The notes beneath the pieces were generated by a model that saw nothing but the letters and a program-made list of their open reading frames with translations, searched no databases and was not told the origin of the DNA. DNA of 36,707 nt from Propionibacteriaceae bacterium. Lineage in GTDB: Bacteria > Actinomycetota > Actinomycetes > Propionibacteriales > Propionibacteriaceae. How positions within the stretch are numbered: position 1 is the stretch's first letter; every line of letters begins with the position of its first letter. Of this stretch, positions 26,597 through 35,461 are shown piece after piece. The DNA lies in NCBI GenBank assembly GCA_031272825.1, contig JAISTE010000010.1, forward strand, positions 1 to 36,707, read 5' to 3'. The position numbers and the translations under genes were made by a program.

Positions 26597-28702
26597 TTAT
26601 TCCCTTTGGTAGTAGACGTTCAATCCAGTTCCTTTCGCTACGGCTATTGAGCCGTTCAGATCGGTTCGGTAGACGACCATGCCATAGCTCCTCGCCAACG
26701 CCAGCGTCTTTTCGGTGGGATGGCCGTAGCTATTGCCCTTGCCAACCCCGATGAGTGCGACCGCAGCTCCCACCCGCTTCCACAGTTCTTCCGATTGGCT
26801 CGACGAACCGTGGTGCGGCACTAGGAACACCTCGGCGCGCAGATCCACCCTGTCCAACGCGACCGAGAGCTGCGCTTCGCTTTCCAGATCCCCGCACATC
26901 AAGATGCTCAGCACTGAGGAACCGGTGCTGGTGCCCACCGTTGCACGCAGCACGAGCGAGGCGTTGTTTTCTTCAGAGGATTCGCCCGCATACTCGCTCC
27001 CGGCTTCAGAGCTCTCAGAAACCGGCGGACGCAGCAGCGAGAGCGCGGCCAGGATCTCGATCGAAACCTCCCCCACCCCGATCCGCATCCCGGTTTTCGC
27101 GGTGACGACCTCGGCTTGCGGCAGGGCACCCCTCACCAGCGCCCATCCCGAGGCCGGTTCACGCACATCCGAGACCAATAGCTGCCGCACGCCGCCGAGC
27201 GCGCTCACCCCGGTGATGTGATCGGCGTGCAGATGGGTGAGCACCACCAGCGGTACCTCTTGGACGCCGAGTTGCTCTAGACAGGTCTTAAGCAGCCGCG
27301 GCTCCGGCCCGGCGTCCACCAGCACCGCCTTTCCGCCGCCAGCGTTGAGTACCGTCGCATCCCCCTGCCCGACGGAACAACTCACCACCTGCCACTGGGC
27401 CGGAGGCCAGCCGGGCGGGGCCACCACCCGAACCGTGAGCACGGCCAGTGCCAGCAGCAGCGGGGGTAACCACCGGATTCCATTCCCAGCGAGCAACAGC
27501 ACCATCGCCGCGGCGAGCGCAGCGCTCAGAGCCGGGCCCAGTGCCCCGGATGGCCAGGGTATGGCCGCCTGCGGCAGGCCCGCACAAGTGTGAGCGATGG
27601 CGAGCAGCCCATTCGCGAACACGCCTGCCACTAGCGCAAATACACTTGCCAGCGGCATGGCTACTACCGCCAGGAACAACGCGATAAACCCGCACACTGT
27701 TGCGGGGGCCACCAGCGGGGCGGCCGCGAGATTGGCGAAGACTCCCACTACCGAGAGCTGACCCGAGATTGTGGTGATCAGCGGCTCGGTGGCTACCTGG
27801 GCCGCCAGCGGAACGGTAACCGCTTCGGCTAGCAAGAGCGTGAGCGGCCCGGCCCGCGTGTCCCCAGGATCAGCGCTCCCCTCCCCCGGTTCAGCACTCC
27901 TTCTCATCGCAAGCCCAAGCCACGTTCTAACTCTCCCGACCGCCCGCGTGGCCAACCCGGCCAGACCTTCAGCCCACGGCCCTGCCCACAGGATGATCCC
28001 CATGGTGGCGCTGACCGAGAGCGCAAAGCCCAGCGAGTGCGAGTGCACCGGCGAGACGACGAGCACTCCGACCACCGCCCAGCTCAGAAACCGCAGCCCT
28101 TGCGCCGGGCCGGATAGCCCGAGGGCCAGCAGCCCGACCGTACCCATGGCGGCAGCCCTGATCACGCTGGGTTCGCCCTTGCACAAGATCACGAATCCAA
28201 CCACGGTGGCCGCCGACAGCAGCCGCAGCCACCACCCGCGCACACCAAGGCGCGAAGCGAGCGCCAGCACGAACCCCAGCAAGATGGTCAGGTTTGCCCC
28301 GGAAACCGCCACCAGGTGGGTCAAGCCGGTCGCCTTGAAATCGGACTCGATCTGCACGCTGAGGGCCGAGGTGTCGCCCACGACCAGCGCTGGAACCAGC
28401 GCCCGCGATCCGGCTTCCAGAACTAAGGCAGCCTGCCGCAGCCCCTCGTGGAGCTGCTCGACCACCGCGTCGATTTGCGGGGTGAAGCTCAGCGACGCCG
28501 GTGCCCGCGCGTTTCCTGAGATGAACCACGCCGCCAACCAAACGAGCCCGGCCACAAGCACCGGACGCCAGTCCTTGCCGCCCTCGCGCCTATCGAGCAG
28601 GTTGAACAAACACCAAAGTCTGCGGCCAATACCGGCGAGCGACCCGCCAAGAGCAGACAAACCACTCGCGTCAACAACTCCGGGCTGCGAGGCCGCCCTC
28701 AC
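26597..28702 (-). CDS. comEC: ComEC/Rec2 DNA-uptake channel protein
   Basis: This 701-aa protein is a polytopic membrane protein forming the DNA uptake pore. It has an early competence domain with ATGLTHLVAVSGANLTILLGFV (the ComEC core motif) and about ten membrane helices. The C-terminal MBL-fold domain has SVGQGDATVLNAGGGKAVLVDAGPE, LTHLHADHITG and VPHHGSSSQSEELW. The GTG start overlaps the comEA stop by 4 nt. The reading frame is complete, without frameshifts, so it is probably functional. No pilus genes are in the window, so natural competence itself is not shown. Confidence 0.95.
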   Translation of the reverse strand: MRAASQPGVVDASGLSALGGSLAGIGRRLWCLFNLLDRREGGKDWRPVLVAGLVWLAAWFISGNARAPASLSFTPQIDAVVEQLHEGLRQAALVLEAGSRALVPALVVGDTSALSVQIESDFKATGLTHLVAVSGANLTILLGFVLALASRLGVRGWWLRLLSAATVVGFVILCKGEPSVIRAAAMGTVGLLALGLSGPAQGLRFLSWAVVGVLVVSPVHSHSLGFALSVSATMGIILWAGPWAEGLAGLATRAVGRVRTWLGLAMRRSAEPGEGSADPGDTRAGPLTLLLAEAVTVPLAAQVATEPLITTISGQLSVVGVFANLAAAPLVAPATVCGFIALFLAVVAMPLASVFALVAGVFANGLLAIAHTCAGLPQAAIPWPSGALGPALSAALAAAMVLLLAGNGIRWLPPLLLALAVLTVRVVAPPGWPPAQWQVVSCSVGQGDATVLNAGGGKAVLVDAGPEPRLLKTCLEQLGVQEVPLVVLTHLHADHITGVSALGGVRQLLVSDVREPASGWALVRGALPQAEVVTAKTGMRIGVGEVSIEILAALSLLRPPVSESSEAGSEYAGESSEENNASLVLRATVGTSTGSSVLSILMCGDLESEAQLSVALDRVDLRAEVFLVPHHGSSSQSEELWKRVGAAVALIGVGKGNSYGHPTEKTLALARSYGMVVYRTDLNGSIAVAKGTGLNVYYQRE

Positions 28703-29589
28703 AACGTCACCAGCGGCGCTATCTCGGCATATTTCTTCTCTCCAATCCCTGACACCTGCAAAAGCTCCCTGACTTCGGTAAACCCGCCGTTTTCATCGCG
28801 ATAGGCGATGATCTTTGCCGCTAGGGCCGGGCCAACGCCCGGCAAAGTCTCCAGCTGATCGGAAGTCGCCTGGTTCAAGGAGACGAGCACCGCCGCGTCC
28901 GAGCCAGCCGCGCCGGAACCCCCGACGCCTGCGCCTCCGGCCTGCCCGGCTCTGATCTCCCCTCGCGGCTCCTTCTTTGTGCCCACGATCACCTGGTCGC
29001 CGTCGTTGAGAACCGATGCGTAGTTCAGCTCTGCGGTGTCGGCGTCCTTCTTCAAGCCCCCGGCGGTCTTCAGCGCGTCCAACACCCTTGAGCCGACCGG
29101 CAGCGAGACCACCCCAGGGTTCTTCACCGCGCCCAGCACGTGCACGAGTATCCGCAGATCCTCATCCGAACTCGGAGCAGCCGCAGTTTCTCCTGCTTCC
29201 TGAGCCGAAGCGCTGGCACTTCCAGCAGAACTCATGCTGGCGGCCGGAACCTCGGCTGAACCGCCCAGCTCCGCCGAATGCACTTGCGAGGAGGCATAGA
29301 AGATCGACAAACAGACCCCGAGCAGCACGATGCCGAGCACGCTCAGGTGGTTCTTCAGCCAAAACAGGGCGTTAGACAACCGCCCGGCCCAACCGGAGTC
29401 GTCATCACTGAACTCCACGGCTGGGACTACGACAGGTTGCTCCCGGACAAGTTCGGGCTCTGGCTCCCAATCCGGATCCGAATCCGTTTCCGGCAATCCC
29501 CGCCTGGGCGAGGACGGCTCGGCACGGCGATTGGGAGCCGCCGCTAGCAGCGCCTGCAAGCGCTCGTTGACATCTTCTTCATGCTTCAC
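28699..29589 (-). CDS. comEA: ComEA-like DNA-binding competence protein
   Basis: This 296-aa protein has a charged cytoplasmic N-terminus (about 75 residues) and one membrane helix (LSVLGIVLLGVCLSIFYAS). A Ser/Ala-rich spacer and an SLBB domain (ILVHVLGAVKNPGVVSLPVGSRVLDALKTAGG) follow. A Gly/Ala-rich linker leads to a C-terminal pair of helix-hairpin-helix motifs (SLNQATSDQLETLPGVGPALAAKIIAYRDENGGF, LLQVSGIGEKKYAEI). ComEA binds double-stranded DNA outside the membrane and hands it to ComEC. The GTG start lacks a clear ribosome site. It is coupled to comEC. Confidence 0.94.
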   Translation of the reverse strand: MKHEEDVNERLQALLAAAPNRRAEPSSPRRGLPETDSDPDWEPEPELVREQPVVVPAVEFSDDDSGWAGRLSNALFWLKNHLSVLGIVLLGVCLSIFYASSQVHSAELGGSAEVPAASMSSAGSASASAQEAGETAAAPSSDEDLRILVHVLGAVKNPGVVSLPVGSRVLDALKTAGGLKKDADTAELNYASVLNDGDQVIVGTKKEPRGEIRAGQAGGAGVGGSGAAGSDAAVLVSLNQATSDQLETLPGVGPALAAKIIAYRDENGGFTEVRELLQVSGIGEKKYAEIAPLVTL

Positions 29590-29661
29590 GCCAGCGGTCT
29601 TGGCGGCAAGAAGACAGATTTGTCACTTATCCACAGGGAAATTCCAAGGAATTTCCAACAC

Positions 29662-32133
29662 TTAAGCCGGAACGATAGACACCAGTTTCGGAGCCCTGAC
29701 GATGGTCTTGGCCACCGACCGTCCGTCCAAGGCCCGCTGCACGCCCGCGTCTGCCAGGGCCAGCTCCTCAAGCTCGGCTTCGGAAATCGACGGCGAAACC
29801 GTGAGCTTGGCGCGCACCTTGCCGCCGACCTGCACCACGCAGGTAACCGACTCTGCGACCAGCAACTGAGGATCGGCAACCGGCCAGGTGCCCTCGGCAA
29901 CCGACGGCTCGTGCCCGAGCAGCTCCCACATTTCTTCGGCCAGGTAGGGCGCGATCAGGGAGACCATGACGGCAACAGCCTCGGCCGCCTCGCGCACGGC
30001 CGGATCGGCTGCGCCCGGGCCCGAATCGATGGCCTTGCGGGCGGCGTTCACCAGCTCCATGATGCGCGCGACCACCACGTTGAAGCGCTGCGAATCCAAA
30101 GCCTCCGTCACCGCCGCAATAGTGCGGTGCGTGCTCTGGCGCAGGGCCTTGTCGCCGGTTGCGAAGTCAACCCCCTTGTCGGAGGCCACATCGTAGGCGA
30201 TGCGGTAGGCGCGCTGCAGGAATTTCACTGTCGAGGCAGGCGAGACGTCCGCCCAGTCGATGTCGTCTTCCGGCGGGCCGGCGAAGACGATCGTGGTGCG
30301 GATAGCGTCCACACCGTAGGCGTCGATCTGCTGTCCAAGGTCGACGCCGTTGCCCAGCGATTTGCTCATCGCCTTGCCCTCGTTGATGACCTGGCCTTGG
30401 TTCATCAGCCGGGCGAAGGGCTCGGTGAAGTCGACCATCCCCAGGTCGTACAAGACCTTGGTGAAGAAGCGCGAGTACAGCAGGTGCAAGATCGCGTGCT
30501 CCACGCCGCCGACGTACTGGGCCACCGGCATCCACTTTTCTACGTCTTCGCGGTGGAAGGGCGCGTCGTCGGCGTGCGGCGAGCAGTAGCGCAGGTAGTA
30601 CCAGGACGAATCCACGAAGGTATCCATGGTGTCGGCGTCGCGCTTGGCCGGGGCACCGCAGATCGGGCAGGTTGTGTTCACCCAGTCGGTGGCCGCAGCC
30701 AGCGGGGAGGAGCCCTTCTGACGCAGCTGCTCGCCGCGCAGATCGGGCAGACGAACCGGCAGCTGATCGTCGGGCACCGGAACTTCCCCGTGCTCGGGGC
30801 AGTGAATGATCGGGATCGGGCAACCCCAGAAACGCTGACGGGAGAGCAGCCAGTCACGCAGCCGGTACGTCGTCGCGGCCTTGCCCGTGCCATCGGCCTC
30901 AAGCTTGGCGTTCATCGCCGCAATGCCCGCAGCCTTGTCGGTGAGGCCCTCTAGCGCCGGGGAGTTCACGTAGGTTCCGTCCCCAGGAGTGGCGACGCCG
31001 GACTCGGCCGGGTCGGGAAGCCCGGTTTCCAGCACGGTGATGACGGGCAGGTCGAACTTGAGTGCAAAGTCGAGGTCGCGTTGGTCGTGCGCGGGGACGG
31101 CCATGATCGCGCCGGTGCCGTAATCGGAAAGCACGTAGTCAGCGGCGTAGATCGGCAGCTTCGCGCCGTTGATCGGGTTGGTTGCGTAGGAGCCCAGGAA
31201 GACGCCTGTCTTCTCGTGCTCGGTGGACTGGCGCTCGATCTCGGTGGCTTTCTTGACCTTCTCCAGGTAGTCCTCAAAGGCCTCGCGGTTCTCCTCGGTC
31301 ACCAGCTTCGGGGCGATCTCGGCGTCGGGGGCGACCACGAAGAAGGTCGCGCCGTAGAGGGTGTCGGGCCGGGTGGTGAAAACGGTGAGGGGCTCGCCCA
31401 GGACGTCGACCTGGAAATCGACGTACGCGCCTTGGGATTTGCCGATCCAGTTGCGCTGCATCGCCAGCACTCGATCGGGCCACTTGCCCTCGATCTGGTC
31501 CATGTCTTCGAGGAGCCGCTCGGCATACTCGGTGATCTTGAAGTACCACTGGTTGAGCTTGCGCTTGGTGACGTCGGTGCCGCAGCGCTCGCACTTGCCG
31601 TCGATCACCTGCTCGTTGGCCAACACAGTCAGGTCTTTGGGGCACCAGTTGACGTAGGAATCCTTGCGGTAGGCCAGGCCGCGCTCGAAGAAGCGCAGGA
31701 ACAGCCACTGCGTCCAGCGGTAGTACTCCTCGTCGGAAGTGTGGATGCGCCGCGACCAGTCGACGCTCAGGCCGTAGCGGCGGAACGACGCGGCCTGGGT
31801 TTCGATGTTCGCGTACGTCCACTCGGCGGGGTGGGCGTTGCGCTTAATGGCGGCGTTTTCGGCGGGCAGACCGAAGGAATCCCAGCCGATCGGGTGCATG
31901 ACGTCGTAGCCCTTGAGCTTCCAATAGCGCGCAACGACGTCACCGATCGCGAAAGCCTCGGCGTGGCCCATGTGCAGGTCGCCGGAGGGATAGGCGAACA
32001 TGTCGAGCACGTAGCGGCGTTCCTTGGAGCCGTCGTCGAGCGGCTTGAACGTCTCGTGTTCGGCCCAGTACTTCTGCCAGCGCTCCTGGGCGGCGTTTAC
32101 GTCGTAGCTAGCATGCCTCGAATCGGCACCCAC
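29662..32133 (-). CDS. leuS: Leucyl-tRNA synthetase
   Basis: This 823-aa class I synthetase has [21 protein letters not shown] (HIGH box HMGH), [14 protein letters not shown] and a zinc-type insert CERCGTDV. The editing domain shows [17 protein letters not shown] with [21 protein letters not shown] and the KMSKS loop precede the anticodon and C-terminal domains. The loop reads [10 protein letters not shown], so the first lysine of KMSKS is Ala. The tracked ORF opens with a TTG at 32157. GTG at 32133 is preferred because AGGAG sits 5 nt before it. Confidence 0.95.
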   Translation of the reverse strand: MGADSRHASYDVNAAQERWQKYWAEHETFKPLDDGSKERRYVLDMFAYPSGDLHMGHAEAFAIGDVVARYWKLKGYDVMHPIGWDSFGLPAENAAIKRNAHPAEWTYANIETQAASFRRYGLSVDWSRRIHTSDEEYYRWTQWLFLRFFERGLAYRKDSYVNWCPKDLTVLANEQVIDGKCERCGTDVTKRKLNQWYFKITEYAERLLEDMDQIEGKWPDRVLAMQRNWIGKSQGAYVDFQVDVLGEPLTVFTTRPDTLYGATFFVVAPDAEIAPKLVTEENREAFEDYLEKVKKATEIERQSTEHEKTGVFLGSYATNPINGAKLPIYAADYVLSDYGTGAIMAVPAHDQRDLDFALKFDLPVITVLETGLPDPAESGVATPGDGTYVNSPALEGLTDKAAGIAAMNAKLEADGTGKAATTYRLRDWLLSRQRFWGCPIPIIHCPEHGEVPVPDDQLPVRLPDLRGEQLRQKGSSPLAAATDWVNTTCPICGAPAKRDADTMDTFVDSSWYYLRYCSPHADDAPFHREDVEKWMPVAQYVGGVEHAILHLLYSRFFTKVLYDLGMVDFTEPFARLMNQGQVINEGKAMSKSLGNGVDLGQQIDAYGVDAIRTTIVFAGPPEDDIDWADVSPASTVKFLQRAYRIAYDVASDKGVDFATGDKALRQSTHRTIAAVTEALDSQRFNVVVARIMELVNAARKAIDSGPGAADPAVREAAEAVAVMVSLIAPYLAEEMWELLGHEPSVAEGTWPVADPQLLVAESVTCVVQVGGKVRAKLTVSPSISEAELEELALADAGVQRALDGRSVAKTIVRAPKLVSIVPA

Positions 32134-32221
32134 AATCTCTCCTTGCCTAGACACCAAGGCCCAATCTTATCCGCGCTTGCTGGCTTGGCGAAACGCGCCC
32201 AGCTCTCCCTCAGTTTGCGGG

Positions 32222-32258
32222 CCCGGCGGTTGAGTTGTACGCGAACCCAACCGCCGGG
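32222..32258 (-). terminator. Hairpin after the surface-protein gene
   Basis: A perfect 11-bp stem CCCGGCGGTTG / CAACCGCCGGG begins 10 nt after the stop of the 32269-34056 gene. No T run. Confidence 0.55.
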
Positions 32259-32268
32259 TGCCTTTACC

Positions 32269-34056
32269 TCAGACGACGTTCAACTTCAGCTTGGCCGACT
32301 TGCCTTTCACAGACTTGTTGCCCGGGTACTGCACTGAGATGGTGTATTTACCCTTGGCTAGCTTGGGCAGTTTCACGCTGGCATTGCCCGACTTGCCGAT
32401 TTTGACCGTAAGCGTCTTTACCCGCTTGCCGTTCTTATCAAGGATGCGGATTTTCACCGAGGCCTTGACGTTCTTGGCGGCCGCCACCCTGAGCGTCAGC
32501 TTTGCTCGCTGCTTGGCTTTCACGGACTTGGCGAGCTTGAGCTTGAGCGTCGGCTTGGCTTTGGTCTTCGGCTGCGGCGAGTTTTCTTCTGCCGGCTGGA
32601 CAGTGGGCGCTGAGCTGGGGATTGCGTTCCCATTGTTCTGTGACGGCACACTCGGGTTCGCGCCTGAGTGGCTTGAGTTCCCGCTGTTAGGTTGCCCGCC
32701 CCCGCTTTGGCTGCCGCCGCTGGGCTTGTCCCCTGGATTGGGATTGTCGCCGCCGTCGGGCTTATCACCCTGGCCGGGATTATCCCCGCCGCCAGGATTC
32801 TCAGTACCCGGGGCTTTCAGAGCGATGTTGTAGATCACCGGCTCGCGGTCACCGTTTTGCACCACGACCCGCAGCGTGCGCGAAAGCGGCGCTTTGGAAA
32901 ACGTTCGGGAAGCCCCCTTGACCCCGCCGATATAGACATTTTCTGGGGCACCCTCGACTTGGACGTCGAGCTGAGCATCCAAATCGACCGTAACCTCAGC
33001 ATTCGCATCGAGGGTGAGAGCTTTGCCGTTGACCTTGATCGCCGTGGGTGCGCTCGACCTGCCGACCTGCGCCGCGGCTTCCGGTGCTGCCTGGATGGCG
33101 CTGACCTCGGTGGACTTTTCGCCGATCGCGCCCGCATAGATGTGTGAGGCCGTCGAGACCTTTATGTAGTGGATTTCGTCCAACGCCACGGGTTTGCCCC
33201 GCTCGTCGACGGCCCAGTCCAGATCGAAGCCGTCACCATAGCCGCCGCTTTTCATCAGGGTATCGACGTTCCGGTACGGGTTGCCCGGTTCGGTACTGGT
33301 TGGACCTGTTGGGGTGTGGACGTCGGCGTAACCCCAGTCGGGGAAAGCCGCCGATGCGGAGGTGTTGGGTTTAGCGAGATCACCGACAAGAAATGGCCCG
33401 CTGAAGGTGAGTGAGTTGACGTCGCTAGGCCATTGGAAGAGCGGATAGTTCTCTGGCAGCGGGAAGCGGTAGCTCGTACCGGGATCGTCCGATTTGCCCT
33501 GGTTATCGGCCCAATCGGAGTTCCCATCCGCGTCCTTCGTGTAGGTGACCTGGTAATCGCGAATGGTGTGATCCTCGAAATAGTCTGAGCCAGCCAGCAG
33601 GTAGAACTGTTTGCCGTCCTCGGAGACGTACACGTTGCCGGGTTCCGAAAACGCCGAACCCAATGAATTGCCGTACACGGTAAAGTCGACGCCAAACTTG
33701 TGCTTGGGATCGTTCTTGATTCCATCTGCGTAATAGGCGGTCACATATCCGCCGAAGTTACCCAAAGAGATCACCTGCCCCTCCAGCATCCGGTTCGGAT
33801 TCATGCCGTACGGAGTCTTATTGGAGTACTGGCTAGCGGGAACGATGTAGTCGACGACCGCATCGGGCAGCCCGTCCGTGCTCTGTTTGGTGTAGGAGGT
33901 TTGCCCGAGGGCGGTGCCGCCCCGGGCGGGGTTGGCTTGGCCGATTCCGGGATCGGCCATGACTGTTGGTGCCATGTTGAGGGTTAGTGCTGCGGATAGT
34001 AGGACGGTTATCGCTTTGAGAGCCGAAATCCCGCCAGCTCTTGCGTGTGGAACCAT
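32269..34056 (-). CDS. Cobalamin-riboswitch-controlled secreted surface protein
   Basis: This 595-aa exported protein has a signal peptide (about 1-35, ALKAITVLLSAALTLNMAPTVMA). An N-terminal domain of about 270 residues follows, with DFTVYGNSLGSAFSEPGNVYVSEDGKQFYLLAGSDYFEDHTIRDYQVTYT and HYIKVSTASHIYAG. This resembles surface proteins found in B12-uptake loci of other phyla (recollection, not checked). A middle beta domain ends in VVVQNGDREPVIYNIALKAP. Next comes a Gly/Pro/Asn-rich wall-spanning linker (GGGDNPGQGDKPDGGDNPNPG) and a very Lys-rich C-terminal Ig-like module (about 510-595). No LPXTG is seen. The riboswitch upstream ties it to vitamin B12, and a B12-capturing role is inferred. 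No transporter genes are adjacent. Confidence 0.8.
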   Translation of the reverse strand: MVPHARAGGISALKAITVLLSAALTLNMAPTVMADPGIGQANPARGGTALGQTSYTKQSTDGLPDAVVDYIVPASQYSNKTPYGMNPNRMLEGQVISLGNFGGYVTAYYADGIKNDPKHKFGVDFTVYGNSLGSAFSEPGNVYVSEDGKQFYLLAGSDYFEDHTIRDYQVTYTKDADGNSDWADNQGKSDDPGTSYRFPLPENYPLFQWPSDVNSLTFSGPFLVGDLAKPNTSASAAFPDWGYADVHTPTGPTSTEPGNPYRNVDTLMKSGGYGDGFDLDWAVDERGKPVALDEIHYIKVSTASHIYAGAIGEKSTEVSAIQAAPEAAAQVGRSSAPTAIKVNGKALTLDANAEVTVDLDAQLDVQVEGAPENVYIGGVKGASRTFSKAPLSRTLRVVVQNGDREPVIYNIALKAPGTENPGGGDNPGQGDKPDGGDNPNPGDKPSGGSQSGGGQPNSGNSSHSGANPSVPSQNNGNAIPSSAPTVQPAEENSPQPKTKAKPTLKLKLAKSVKAKQRAKLTLRVAAAKNVKASVKIRILDKNGKRVKTLTVKIGKSGNASVKLPKLAKGKYTISVQYPGNKSVKGKSAKLKLNVV

Positions 34057-34057
34057 T

Positions 34058-34088
34058 GTTCCCTTTCTTGTTCAAGGAGGCGGGGAAC
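34058..34088 (-). promoter_or_regulatory. Hairpin covering the ribosome site of the surface-protein gene
   Basis: GTTCCC and GGGAAC are perfect 6-nt arms. On the minus strand the second arm holds the AGGGAA ribosome site just before the ATG. Pairing would block translation, so this fits the expression platform of the riboswitch. Confidence 0.45.
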
Positions 34089-34144
34089 GACGGGGGACAA
34101 CCGAGCCGACTCCATCCGCACTCCGCGACGGATATAGAGTCCGA

Positions 34145-34262
34145 AACAGTCCGAAAGATCTGGCTTGGGATCTCTCCGTCACAGTCGCGGGTCGGCACCG
34201 GTTTCGCACCGGTTTCCTCCGAACAGCTTCGGGAGCCATCACCCTAGCCACTGGGCCAAGAT
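34145..34262 (-). promoter_or_regulatory. Cobalamin (B12) riboswitch
   Basis: On the minus strand the core reads GGAGGAAACCGGTGCGAAAC, then CCGGTGCCGACCCGCGACTG and TGACGG. This is the B12 box with its GGTGNNAANCCGG and CCCGCGACTGTGA parts. GGTGATGGCTCCCGAAG lies upstream and an AAGCCAGATC segment downstream, like the AGCCAGGA element. The order and spacing match the cobalamin riboswitch class. It sits in a leader of about 270 nt before the secreted protein at 32269-34056. The boundaries are approximate. Confidence 0.9.
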
Positions 34263-34335
34263 GTCGCAACCGCGAGGTTGGCGACCGTCGGGTAACGCCC
34301 AAGCCTCCGATGAGGACAGCTTCAACATGGCTGCC

Positions 34336-34343
34336 GTATATAC
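34336..34343 (-). promoter_or_regulatory. Candidate -10 region for the riboswitch leader
   Basis: GTATATAC on the minus strand, about 75 nt upstream of the riboswitch core. No good -35 was found, so this is tentative. Confidence 0.3.
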
Positions 34344-34418
34344 CTCCAGAAACACCCCGAGACGCCCGCACTGTAGCCCCTTTTCCGTACCCCTATCACC
34401 CTTTAGACGCATCAAGGC

Positions 34419-34447
34419 TTGACTCATATTTTCCGGGTAGATAAATT
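34419..34447 (+). promoter_or_regulatory. Promoter of the 34485 gene
   Basis: TTGACT (34419-34424) and TAAATT (34442-34447) are separated by exactly 17 nt, giving a start site about 30 nt before the ATG. It is one of the most consensus-like promoters in the window. Confidence 0.6.
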
Positions 34448-34484
34448 CACTTATACAGACGGTTACCTATAAGAGGACATAACA

Positions 34485-35087
34485 ATGGCTAAACATAAGC
34501 TCCGACAGGTATTGACATCTGCAATCGTTGCACTCGGTATCGCTCTGTTCCTACCTCAGGCATCAGCAAATTCCACAACGGCTACCTCTGAGCCCGATCA
34601 AACAATGATAAATCGCGCATTTTTAGGATCTCTAAGCCCCGACGAACAGCAATATCTCATCGAGAACTACCCAGATCTCGCGGCACATCTCCCCGGAAAA
34701 TATGTCGTGACTGAGGAAATTGTCCCGCTTCCCAGCTCACGCGCTGCCGGAAAGTGCAAGACCCATCGAGGCAAAGGCGAGCTGAAATCACTCCTTGGCT
34801 TTACCATCTTCAAGTTTTCGCATGCCGCAAAGGTGTGCACCAACGGCTCTAAGGTGACAAGTCACTCTAAACCGACTTACGAGATTACCGACCCAGACAT
34901 ACTGATCGAAAGTTGGAAAGTAGTGGATCGTAGTGTATCTGGAGTAGGAACTGGCTCTTCAAGATCGCGAATTCAGGTTCAGGTCAAACATTGCGTCGTG
35001 AAGTATGGGTGCTACGCCACTTACTATCCGACTGGTGTAATTTCTGTAACCAAGACGGGCCGTGAAAAAGTTACGACGACAGTCTAG
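34485..35087 (+). CDS. Secreted cysteine-containing protein, function unknown
   Basis: This 200-aa protein has a clear signal peptide (KHKLRQVLTSAIVALGIALFLPQASA). A helical acidic stretch follows (DQTMINRAFLGSLSPDEQQYLIENYPDL). The C-terminal domain of about 110 residues has four cysteines (GKCKTHRG, AKVCTNGS, VKHCVVKYGCYATYYPTG) and alternating beta-like strands. I do not recognise the family; the paired cysteines suggest a disulfide-stabilised beta sandwich. The start has GAGGA 8 nt before ATG. Base composition is clearly lower in GC than neighbouring genes, a sign of recent transfer. It is followed 18 bp later by a small membrane ORF and probably forms a unit with it. Confidence 0.75.
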   Translation: MAKHKLRQVLTSAIVALGIALFLPQASANSTTATSEPDQTMINRAFLGSLSPDEQQYLIENYPDLAAHLPGKYVVTEEIVPLPSSRAAGKCKTHRGKGELKSLLGFTIFKFSHAAKVCTNGSKVTSHSKPTYEITDPDILIESWKVVDRSVSGVGTGSSRSRIQVQVKHCVVKYGCYATYYPTGVISVTKTGREKVTTTV

Positions 35088-35105
35088 ATTCCGAGGAACA
35101 GAGCC

Positions 35106-35282
35106 GTGAAGATACTGACCACAGTACTCGTGATAATCGCCTGGTTTGTAGTTCCAATACTGGCCGCAAGTCTGGTGAGCTGTTGGGTTGGAATCGGATC
35201 CGTCGAGGTTGCCCTCCTCTATCTGTTTTGGACGGCAATCATCTGGTTGGCTCTGCGCTCACGAAGAAGGCAGGAAAGCTGA
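35106..35282 (+). CDS. Small 58-aa two-helix membrane protein (not in ORF track)
   Basis: I read this by eye. GTG at 35106 gives (V)KILTTVLVIIAWFVVPILAA, a short turn (SLVSCWVGIGS), a second hydrophobic segment (VEVALLYLFWTAIIWLAL) and a basic tail RSRRRQES before TGA. GAGGA lies 8 nt upstream of the GTG. Two membrane helices with a positive C-terminus give a coherent topology, so I take it as real. Its place behind a secreted low-GC protein fits an immunity, export-helper or anchoring partner, but that is only a guess. Confidence 0.6.
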   Translation: MKILTTVLVIIAWFVVPILAASLVSCWVGIGSVEVALLYLFWTAIIWLALRSRRRQES

Positions 35283-35461
35283 TCGTAACCCCAAGACTCA
35301 CGCCCAGTACCTGATACCTGCCGAACCGATAAGCTTCGAGTTCAGCTTGCAGGGGATTTAGTGCCGAACCGCCCTATAGCGGCAACGGGTGAGCCACATC
35401 AACCAGCAGCCAAATAGTCGCTCCTCCTCGTTTCGCACACACGGCTTCGCTTAGGCTTCCC

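Noticed and set aside
29581-30954. 457-aa plus-strand ORF opposite leuS, and the similar 31081-32337 frame
   Set aside because: Both are antisense shadows of leuS.
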